This document shows, piece by piece, positions 44,901-54,500 of a stretch of DNA of 64,000 bases. The notes under the pieces are model-generated. The model searched no databases. It was not told the DNA's origin and was given only the letters and a program-made list of their open reading frames with translations. The position numbers and the translations under genes were made by a program. Position 1 is the stretch's first letter; every line of letters starts with the position of its first letter. This DNA is from Strix aluco (taxonomy: Eukaryota > Chordata > Aves > Strigiformes > Strigidae): positions 85,088,446-85,152,445 of the forward strand of contig NC_133971.1 of NCBI RefSeq assembly GCF_031877795.1, in the 5' to 3' direction.

Positions 44901-47900
44901 TGTCTGAAGCTCAACACAAGGGAAAGCTCCATGATTCCTCGCAGTGGCTGGTTTGTGAGGAACAGCACAGGCCGCTGGCACCGTGTGGAGGGGAACTTGA
45001 CCTGTGTGGGTAAGTGAGCAAAGCAGCTGCTCTCCCAGTGCTCTCAGTCTGTTCTCTCCAGGCAGGGAGAGCAGTGCTGCGTGTGTCCCACAGCATTAGT
45101 GCCCTGTGCTCGGGGTGATCAGGGCATGGCATGGGCATTCACTCCAGAGAAAATGGCTGCTGCTGCATCCCAGGTTTGTGTCTGCGCTGCTGGCAACTGG
45201 GGCACCCTGCACAGCACTGAGGAGGACAAGTCCTTGCCCCTGCATGTAGGATGCCAGGCAGCAAGCCCAGATCAGCTAGATGGGTCTGCCTGGAGAAGAG
45301 CATGAGAGTCCTGCTGTGGCTGCTGGGTTCGTTGGCTAAGTCACTGTTGATATGAAAGGGACCAGACACCAGATCGTTTGCTAGCCCCAGGGTGGTAGCT
45401 GCAGAGAGGCCACAAGTACCTGCTCTTACTTTCCCACAATCACTGCAGCACCCAGAGTACCCCTGGGAATGATCCAGGGCCAGAGAAAGGTGCAGGCAGC
45501 ACATGAGCATACTCTGGGAGATGGCCTTGTCCACAGTGTGCTGGGGACAGGCTAGGGAGGGAAGAGTGGGGATGGCAGAGGTTGGCTGCAAGGCTGTGAG
45601 GGGAAGGGAGTGACCCTCTTGCAATGTTTCCTTCACAGATATCCTCCAGGTTGTCCCTGGGAGCTTGGAGATTTCCAGCACCAGCATCAAACTGAACTGG
45701 ACCTGCAGGCTCCCTGACGTCTGCCAGCACATTTGGGCCAGGTGCCGGCTGGAAGAACGTTCCTCCCCTCCCTGTGAGGCTGAGGAGGTGAAGGGAGAAG
45801 AGATGTTACATGGTCAGGAGGGAACATTCACCTGTCCCCCTCTGCAGCCCTTCACTGTCTACAGTGTCACTGTCTCCCTGCCCCCCAGCACGATCCTGTA
45901 CACACGACTCCTCAGGACAAAGGAAACGGGTATGTCTACATGACATGCAAAGGTGCCGTTTGCCTGACAGCTTAGCCCGAGTATTGGCTCCCTGCAGTGA
46001 TGGTACTGGGATCAGGACTGCTGGGATCCTGTGGGGCTCTGGGGAAGGGGCTGTACAGGGCCCCTCCTCACACACCAGACTGTTGCTGCTGCTGTGGCAC
46101 ATGCAGCCTTTGTGGGGGACAAATCCTCACCGGCCTCATGCTTGACCCCATCCTCTTGTGCTTCCAGTGCCGGACAAACCAGAGAAGCTGTGGCTGGATC
46201 CCAACACGGGGTCCCTCAGGTGGAAGGCGCTGCCCTCCTGCAGAGGGGAGATCATCGGATACCAGGTACCAGGGGACCACAGACTGCCTGTGGTGCCGCT
46301 GACCTTGCCAGGCACCTCCCTGCCTGGAGCTCTGTGCAGACAGCCTGGGGAGAGGTGTGAGCCCTCCTCAGCCAGGGCCCATCAGCTCTACACTGCTGGT
46401 GTTTCTGGTAGCATCAGGTCCTCTCCTGTCCCCAGCTAGCAGTAGCAGGGTCTCTCCACAGATCTGACCTGAGTGGGAGTGGGAGGTCGGTGCTGCTCCC
46501 CACCAGCTCCCTATCCTTCCTCTAGCTGAACATCACGGCCAGGAGAGCGCATGATGGCAGCTTCCTTGAATTCAAGCAGGTGTTGGTGAACCAGTCTGTC
46601 ACTCAGTACACGCCACTTCATCAGACACCCGGAAGCAAATACATGGTGACAGTGCAGGGGCTCACGGTGGCTGGTGCTGGGGCTGCGTCACTGCTGGAAT
46701 TTCAAACCTACGTCTCAGGTAATGGTTGTTCTGCCCTGGATCTGGCTGTGGTGGCCTCCCCGGGAGCAAATGCTGAGCCTGGAGCAGCTTCCAGAGCTGT
46801 GTGTGTTCCGACCCTGTCCCCACCAAGACAGAGGTGGGGAGTGTGGGCACCCTGAGAGCCATGGGGCTGGGTGAATCCTGTTTCAAGGCAGTGCATTCCT
46901 GGTCCCCAGAGCTTCAGCCCCTGTTTGTGCATGTGAAAGCAGAGCTGGCCCCTCCACTCTTCCACTAAAGATGATACCCATCCCTGCATGCACGTGCACT
47001 TGGGGCTCAAGGTCAGACAGCACTAGGGCTTCTGAGCCTGGTTCTGTGTGTCCTCTTGCTGTGCACAGTCTGGTTGAGCAGGCTTCCCGTCCCTCTGGTT
47101 GTGTATGGAAGATGGGGCAAGCCCCGCTGCTCCAGAGCCTCCTTCTGCCCTGCCCTGCCCAGCAGATGTGAAGGCAGAGGAAGACTGTGCCTCGCTGCCT
47201 GTCCCTACAGCAGCCAGGACAGCAGAGCCTGGACACACATGTCTACACACACGTACACACCCAACGCCAAGGTTGGGGCTGTTGCTGGCACATGATCCAG
47301 TCTGTGGCACCCACTCCTGGCTGTGTATTAGTTTCAGGGCAGTCTCTGGGACTGTGGCCAGGGTCAGCAGTCACAGTAGTGGTGGTGGTGTTGGTGCTGG
47401 TCCTCCTGTCTGCAGGGATCCTGTGGTTTGTGGTGTCTAGGTGAGTAGGCAGGAGACTTGGAGTCGCTGCTCTGCCTCAGGCCATGCTGTGCTGTGGGGT
47501 GGCAGGGAATGGAGAAGGGGTTTCCCCAGCTGCTCCCACCCTTCTCTGGGTGTGGAGAATGCTGCTGGGTGGTCCTACCATAGCTTGGCTGGCTGGGGCT
47601 CATAAGCATCTTCCTTGGGGCTGGGGCAGGGACCGTCCATGCTAAGAGACCCCTTCCCTTGTTGCTGTTGCTGCCACTGCTGCTGTCCCCTGGGGTGTTG
47701 ATGAGCAATGCCTGCCAGCTCATGAGAGGCCCAGAGGGAGGGTCCAGAGCCCTCCAAGCCTCTGCCGCTGGATTCAACAAGGCCCTGGTCCAGGTCTGCC
47801 TCTCCACTGACTCAGGACTGCCCTTTGCCTTCCCAGGAAAAGGAAGGCCTTGCCCAGCAAAGCTGAGGAGGATCATTACACAGGTAGGGTCCCCATTACA

Positions 47901-48539
47901 GAGAGGGCTGTAGGTCTGGGGTTGGAACGAGGAGGGGAGCAGGTTTACTGCAGGAGAGCCTGTTGCCATCCTGTGGTGCCTGCAGGCAGCCCAGCTGACT
48001 CTGGCTGACCTGTCAGAGCAGCATGTCCCACATCTGCTATCCCCAGCTGAGAGCCTCCTCTGGCTGCTTCTTTCAGCAACTCCTGGCTGGGGTCCCCCCA
48101 TGGTGCCCGTGAGGGTTGGGAGATGTCCCTTGTGCTCTCCCTGCCCAGCCTTGCTGCCCTGCTGGTGCATGTCCCAGGGTGCCTTCCAGCCCCCAGTGCT
48201 GCTGCCTGCCTGGGTCTGCCCTGCTCCTTCCCCCACGGCCCCTGGGCCCCTCATGCTATTTCTGTCATCCCCCCAGAGCTTCAGCCTTATGAGAACTTGG
48301 ATAATTACTGCGTGATCAAGGAGAGTCTTCTGGCAGATGCAGGTAGGAGATGGATTGCCCTGCCTGTGTTCCCAAACATGGCAGGGAGAGGGTAAACAGT
48401 GGCAGCTGTGGAGGCCTGAGCTCCCCACACTGCTGAGGGCACACAGCAGCCTCTGCCCTGGGTGCCCTTGGTCTCTGCAGGTAAAGGTGGCCAGGCTGGA
48501 GAGACGTTGCCCAAGCCCCTGCCTGTCCTGCAGTCCTAA
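38967..48539 (+). CDS. Receptor 1: sushi x4, FN3 x2, TM, tyrosine-motif tail
   Basis: I do not recognise a named gene. Exons: 38967-39078, 42022-42204, 42870-43115, 43527-43775, 44773-45009, 45639-45929, 46168-46265, 46526-46718, 47338-47440, 47837-47883, 48277-48342 and 48481-48539. All junctions are GT-AG and in phase; 627 aa. Residues 1-22 are a signal peptide (LAFLLVLAPLLLARG core). Four single-exon sushi domains, each with four cysteines, cover about 38-342. FN3-like domains cover 343-439 and 440-536. A Val/Leu-rich TM lies in 537-571, then a basic RKRK stop. The tail carries YTEL, YENL and YCVI, each tyrosine six residues after the last; none has the hydrophobic -2 residue of a classical ITIM. 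A surface immune receptor of type I topology is the best inference. Confidence 0.85.
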
Positions 48540-48990
48540 GGAGACAGTCAGTGCAGTGAGGGGGAGGAGAAGATGGGGTGGACGTCTGAGGCTCAGTGCT
48601 GATGGCACTTGCCATAGCCCCTTCTTGAGGCTTGCTCCTCCACTGCCGGAAGCAGGACCTCATATAGCTCGTGCTGGGTTATTGCTCCCCCTCAAATTTG
48701 CTCCCTCATCAAGCTCTAGCATCCTCTGTCACAGAGCAGGAGCAGCCCAAGGCCTGGGATGACCTGCTCGTGCCAGTAAGGACGTGTTCTGGTAGTCCTT
48801 CAGTGCTTTGGCAAAGCCATCTCACCTGCATCCTGGTGCCTACAACTGTCCTCTAAGACTGAAGTATCTCTCTGGGTCCCAATCCATCTTTCCCAGCTTC
48901 ATATCCCCATATCCACCTAGCCCCTGGCCTCTGCTTACGTTTGGCCTGACCACACTGCCCCTGCAGCTGTGCTGCTCTGTCTGAACAACC

Positions 48991-48996
48991 AATAAA
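48991..48996 (+). terminator. Polyadenylation signal of receptor 1
   Basis: AATAAA about 450 nt past the stop, in a block (CTGAACAACCAATAAACTTT) homologous to the receptor 2 3' end at 58660-58665. Confidence 0.75.
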
Positions 48997-48999
48997 CTT

Positions 49000-49577
49000 T
49001 TCTGGTTTTCATGGGCTGTCTGCCCTGCGACGGCTCCCACCTTGTCGTGCTTCCTCCTTGTTCTGTGTGTGACAGCCCTGTCCCTATAAATCTTCATGGA
49101 GGAGCTTGGACTAGGCTTTTCCAGCCCCTGGCAGCCCTGAGGAAGCACTTCTGAGAAGCCCTGTGCTCCCAGAGCAATGCTTCGGGTTGCTACTTTCCTT
49201 CCTCCTCATCCTACAAGTAGCATGGTCTCAACTAGGCTGAGCTGGACCTCTGTGTTGGTCTGTGACCCCCTTTGTGGGTGTTGGTGCTCGTTTCCCATTT
49301 TGTGAGGTGCAGTTGACCCTGGCCCTCTTGGGAAATCTCCATCTTGCAGCCTTTGGGATCTGCTCAATCTCAGCTGCTGCCCTGGTGCAGCCTCCAGCAG
49401 CCACTGCCTCTCCTGCCCTGAGGGATGCCAGTGCCCGGTGCAGCCTGGAGGCTGCCCGAAGGCTCTGCTTGGTGAAGACCACACTGCTGGAAGATGAGGA
49501 AATCAACCACTCTCTTCTGCAGCCTTTTTTTTAGCCTGGGATGACCTGCATGTGCCAGTAAAGACATGTTTTGGCAG
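49000..49577. other. 3' flank of receptor 1 with internal duplication
   Basis: 49536-49577 (CCTGGGATGACCTGC...ATGTTTTGG) repeats 48752-48790 of the receptor 1 3' UTR, so the terminal region was duplicated in tandem. A 91-codon open frame at 49262-49534 has no recognisable domain and is left uncalled. Confidence 0.5.
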
Positions 49578-50116
49578 TGTTGTGGTTTAAACCCGGCCGG
49601 CAGCCAAACACCATGCAGCTGTTTGCTCACCCTCCCCTGCCTGGGGGATGGGGGAGAGAATTGGACGAGTAAAGGTAGGGAGACTCATAGGTTGAGGTAA
49701 AACCAGTTTAATAATTGTAATAAAATAAAGCAATAACAATAATGGAAAGTACAAATGGGTAATGCACAATGCGACTGCTCAACACTTGCCAGCTGATACC
49801 CAGCCCGTTCCCTGCTAGCGATCCTGAAATACCAAGATCCCACAATTTCAATCCCAGAAGCGAGAGAGAACGCCCTCCTTCACAGTCATCCCTCCTTTAT
49901 ATACTGAGCATGACATTACATGATATGGAATATTTCATTAGCTTCTTGTACACCTGCGCACAGGCAGGACAGAGTGAGTTGGAGAGTCCTTGATCTCTTA
50001 GCAACAACTGAAAATATCAGTGTATTATCATCATTCTTCTCATACCAAATCCTATACTGAATCCAAATTCTAGCTACTAAGAAGAAAATTAACTCTATGT
50101 CAGCCGAAACTGGGAC
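49578..50116 (+). mobile_element. Solo LTR of an avian endogenous retrovirus
   Basis: Begins TGTTGTGGTTTAAAC and ends GAAACTGGGACA, with GATGGGGGAGAGAATTGGAC, a T/A-rich AATAATTGTAATAAAATAAAG stretch split by short spacers, and a TATATA box near 49917. This is the layout of a multi-copy LTR known from many bird genomes. No internal sequence is attached, so it is a solo LTR. Flanks read GCAG and GTAG, possibly a short target-site duplication with one change. The paralogous unoccupied site survives at about 48785-48800 (TTCTGGTAGTCCTTC). I cannot assign ERVL, ERVK or ERV1 with certainty. Confidence 0.8.
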
Positions 50117-50269
50117 AGTAGTCCTTCATATGAGCTGTCTGACCATCATCGTGGTACCTGCAACTGGTCCCTGGGACCAAAGCATTTCCTTCTTGTGGAC
50201 TTTAGTTAGTGTGACCTGCGTGCCTGATGGAGCTGCTCTCAATGGGTATTGGGCAGAGAGGGGAAGAGG

Positions 50270-50870
50270 GGGCTTAACCCCGTGTGACTGCTGCTGGTTG
50301 GGAAAGGGGAATGTGCAGGGTTGGGATATGGGGAAGCAGAAGGTTGGTTTGCGCTCCTGCCACCTCCTGGGTTGCCCCGCTCCCCACTACCCATCCCCAT
50401 ACCCAGTCAGACCCAGGGCTGTCAGCCCTGTGGCTCTGCCTGCTCTGTCCAGACAACCAGTAAAGGCTCGTGGTTTGGAGGGGGCTGCCAACACGCCCCA
50501 GCTCCTGCCTGGTCTCCTGCATTGCCCTTGTGGGGGCTCATTCCCTGTGGGATACTGAGATAACGGCACCCTGTTGAGGGGAAGCCACGAACAGGGCTGC
50601 TGTAGCTGGAGCTGTGGCTGACAGCCTCCACAGTCCCTCAGGGCTGTGCTGGGCAGCTCTGACGTGTGTTTGGATGGGGGGTGTGTTGAGGACCAGTGAG
50701 TGGTGGTGCTCCCCCATATTCATCCTGGGCAGGAGTGTGTCCTGTGCATGTGCCATGGGCAAAAGCTGAGCGTCAAGCATGGTCTTGCTCCTCTGCAGCC
50801 CCCATATCTGATCACCCATCCCTCTGGGACCTGAGGTGTCCCAGGTGGACCCATGGGAGGTTCTGGAAGA
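50270..50870 (+). pseudogene. Orphan 3' end of a sushi-FN3 receptor gene
   Basis: Aligns over several hundred bases with the receptor 2 3' end (about 58520-58990). Shared blocks include CCTGTTGAGGGGAAGCCACG and the region around TCCAGACAACCAGTAAAGGC. The polyadenylation hexamer here is AGTAAA instead of AATAAA. No receptor coding exon lies between it and the solo LTR. It is either the terminal piece of a lost copy or part of a tandem duplication of the receptor 1 end. Confidence 0.65.
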
Positions 50871-51589
50871 AGAGAAAAGCAGGAGCTGTTGAGGAGCAAG
50901 GGGGATGGTTTAGCAGTTCTGAGGGTTTCCTCAGACACTCAGCTGGCACTGGAGGGCAGGGTGGTCTGCACACCTGGGGGCAGAGGAGAGTGCTGACAGG
51001 CTGATGGGGAGGAAGAGGAGGCAGCTGGGGATGGAGGAGCAGGGAAGGATGAGAGAAGGAGCAGGTTGAATGTATCTTTCATAAGGGTCAAGGACTGTTT
51101 CAGACCTTGAGGTGGTCCTTGCAGTTCACATCCCCATTCCTATCTCTGCTTCTTGCCAGCTCTTTATGTGCTTTCTCAGAGATCCTCCATCTCCTGTGAT
51201 CATTGAAGGGAAGTGCAGTGACTCATCACAACTCTAAAACCCATGCAGTGGCATTCAGAAGCACAAGGACGTTGCCTCAGAAATAGGAGTAGTTCTTCTT
51301 GAATGCACTCTGGTAACTAGGAGGGTTTAGGGGGGAAACTCTGGGATCTTGATGACAGGGGCTCTTCAGTTGAGTACCAGAGCCCCTGGGGAAAAAAGGC
51401 AGCAAAAGGCAGCAGTACTGACACTGATGGGAGGTTCCATCCCCAAAGAGGAAGCTTCTCTCATGAGGTTTCCCCATGTGTCTGTTTCCTTCCTGTGGCT
51501 GCAAGTCTTGCAGTCAGTTACCGATGCCTGGGCTGAGAGGCAGCAAGTGGGGCTGAGATTTGAGTGCTGCCTGCGGACTTCATACTAGG
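50871..51589. other. 5' flank of receptor 2
   Basis: No coding exon. 51445-51459 carries the ETS-like element shared with receptor 1. The 51445-51589 stretch is the probable proximal promoter and 5' UTR. Confidence 0.5.
51445..51459 (+). promoter_or_regulatory. Conserved PU.1/ETS-like site, receptor 2 promoter
   Basis: Second copy of AAAGAGGAAGCTTCT, at the same distance from the start codon as in receptor 1. In the dead exon-1 relict the equivalent core has drifted to TAGGAAGC (36899-36906). Confidence 0.5.
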
Positions 51590-54500
51590 ATGGCCCTGCA
51601 GTTGCTGGCTCTGAGGTTTCTCCTGGTCCTTGTATCTCTGTGGACAGCACAGGGCCAGGAAGAACCTGATCCCAAGGTCCAAGGAGTGCCCTGGGAAACA
51701 GGTAAGAAGTGGTTCCTCCTCTTTGCTGGAGGGATTTTGATGCTTCTCCTTCTGCAAGTTTGATATGCATCTTTACTGCCTGCAGCCTTGGGCTGGAGCC
51801 CAGGCAGACCCCTGAGTGCTGTCAGCTGGGGTGCCTGATGTCTCTTGGAGACACCAGGGTGGGGGTGTGGGTGGGTGTGGGTGCAGTAGGGTGCTGTGGG
51901 AAGAGGGAATTGGACTGGACAGTCAGGGATGGGTCGTGTCCTGCACCAAGCCAGTTTGCCAGTTGTTCCCTGGAGGGTGCAGGCATGAATCAGGCATGAA
52001 TTCATGCATTATGAATCAGTGGAAGGGTCTCCAGGGAGCAGGGCTACCGCTTTCTGTACACATCCTATCACCAGGTGTGCCTGAGGGACACTGTGCCTAC
52101 TGAGAGCAGAGCAAAAGAGAATTTGCTGCCGCTTTGCCAGCTGGATGGGCCTGGGCGTGGGGAGGAGCTGGGTCCCTGTGCGTGGGGTAGGTCGTGGCTG
52201 TGTGTCAGTGGGACACAGCTTCTGGTTGTGGTGCTCAGCTGGGCATCTCTTGCCTTCTGCTGTCAGGGTTGTTTGAGAGCAAAGCCTGACCATAAGTGAC
52301 TTGTTCACCAGCATGTCTGTACTTCTTTGTGGCTGTTCAGAAGATGGTCTGAACCTTGTGAGATCCCTTCTCTGCTCCTTTGGGAGAAGGAAGATTGTAT
52401 TTTAAGCAATTTAAGGCCTCCCAGAGGCCCTTGCAGAGGCTGGAACAGGGAAGATCTCCTTCTCAGGTGCCAGCATGCTTGCTTGTAGGAAACATTGCCA
52501 CAAAACCTCCCCCTGCAGCACTCAGCAAACAGCTGGGACAGACTGTGTGTGCTCAGCCCCAAGGATGGTGAATATGGTGTGGAGGGGTTGTGGAGGAGGA
52601 AGCAGGGCTTGTGGCAGGGAAAAGGGGCTGTGGTAAAGAAGGGGATGTGAATGGAAAAGGCATTGCTCATCCCCATGTCCCACTGCACGGTGGCATGGGC
52701 CAGGAGGAGAGGTACTGACTGAGCCAGCACAGGCACCCCAGAACTGTAACAGAGGCATCTCTGCTCCCTGTGGGAGGGATGATCCATGGCTGGAGAGACA
52801 TCCATCCCAGAAGGGCTGGTGGAGACATGACCCAGCAAGGGCATCCTGAGCTGGGGTGGCTGACATGGCTGAATGAGTGGCTGGAGGGAGTCTCCTAGTG
52901 CACGAGTGATTGTCCTGGGAAGCTCCCTGTGTGGGCTGTGGAGGAGGGTATATAGTGTCCCCGGACACAAGAGTAGAGGGAGGAGGTTCATGGATAAGTG
53001 ACCGTTGACTGTTTGGGTACACAAGGAGAGCCCCCTCCCAACAAGCCTTGCTTATGGGTCACATCCTGGCAGATGGATGAGTCACCTTTCTTCTCACTTC
53101 AGGGACCAGAGGGATTGCTGGGGATTTCTTTCCCACCACCCTCTGGGCTCCACCTCATCACCTCCCAGCCCAACTAATATTCACTTTCACTTCTGCCAGA
53201 AATGTGCCAAAGGCCCCGGTGGGACTCAAGACTCCAGCTAGCACCAGAACAGGACAGTTACAAGAAGAACGAAGAAGTGATGCTGAGTTGCATTGATGGT
53301 TTCCAGCCATCCTTCACCCATGTTAAATGTGCGAGGGAAGTCCAGTCCCTCAGTCAAGGGAGACCCATATACAGAGAAGTTTGGCTTGGAAGGAACAGCA
53401 GAGGCATCTGGATCCGCATTCGGTCCAGTGTGGAGTGCATCGGTAAGGGAGGCATCAGAAGCTCTCCAGGCTGCCCTGCTCTGCCCTTCCTGAGCAGGGG
53501 AAGGCAGGCTGTGCCTGCACAGGAGATTTCAGGCTCCTGTCTGCCTGCTCTCTGCCTGCCTGGGGAAATGGTAGGTGCTGCCGAAGGCTATGTCAAAGCA
53601 GCTCCTGTGCCTGACCTGACTCCTGCTGCTTCCCTACCAGAGAGCTGGAGTGACCAATTTCAGCCTCTTGCTTTCCCTCCCTCCCAGCTGGGTGGGGAGC
53701 AGGGCTCTCCGACTGCAGCACCCTCACAGGGCTGGGAGGGGAAGGGAAGGAAGTGACCCTCTTGCAACGTTTCCTTCACAGAGGTCCTCCAGGTTGTCCC
53801 TGAGACCTTGGAGATTTCCAGCACCAGCATCAAACTGAACTGGACCTGCAGGATCCCTGATGCCTGCCAGCGCATGCAGGCCATGTGCCGTCTGGCAGGG
53901 CCTTCCTCCCCTCCCTGTGAGGCTGAGGAGGTGAAGGGAGAGGAGATGCTACATGGTCAGGAAGGAACATTCACCTGCCCCCCTCTGCAGCCCTTCACTG
54001 ACTACAGTGTCACCATCTCCCTGCCCCCCAGCACGATCCTTTTCACCTGGTTGGTCAGGACAAAGGAAACAGGTATGTGCACATGAGTACAGGAGAGAAG
54101 GGACAGTGCTGGGATGTGTCACAGGTAGGGGAGGTGGATAGATGTCACCTTCACCTGGCAGCTCAGCCTGAGCATCTGCTCCCTGCAGTGATGGTCCTGT
54201 AATCGGGGCTGTTTGGAGACTGGGGTGCTCTGGGGAAGGGGCTGTGCAGGGCCCTGGAGCACAGCACGTCCCCTCCTCACTCTCCCCCTTACTCACCACA
54301 CTGTTGCTGCTGCTGTGGCACATGCAGCCTTTGTGGGGGACAAATCCTCGTCGGCCTCATGCTTGACCCCATCCTCTTGTGCTTCCAGTGCCGGACAAAC
54401 CGGAGAAGCTGTGGCTGGATCCCAACACGGGGTCCCTCAGGTGGAAGGCGCTGCCCTCCTGCAAAGGGGAGATCATCGGATACCAGGTACCAGGGGACCA

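Noticed and set aside
47837-48342. Receptor 1 tail as an ITAM or classical ITIM set
   Set aside because: Motif spacing is two residues rather than 6-8, and the -2 positions are Asp or Gln, so neither label fits.
49262-49534. 91-codon open frame between receptor 1 and the solo LTR
   Set aside because: No domain, no splice partners and no homologous frame near the receptor 2 end. Probably chance.
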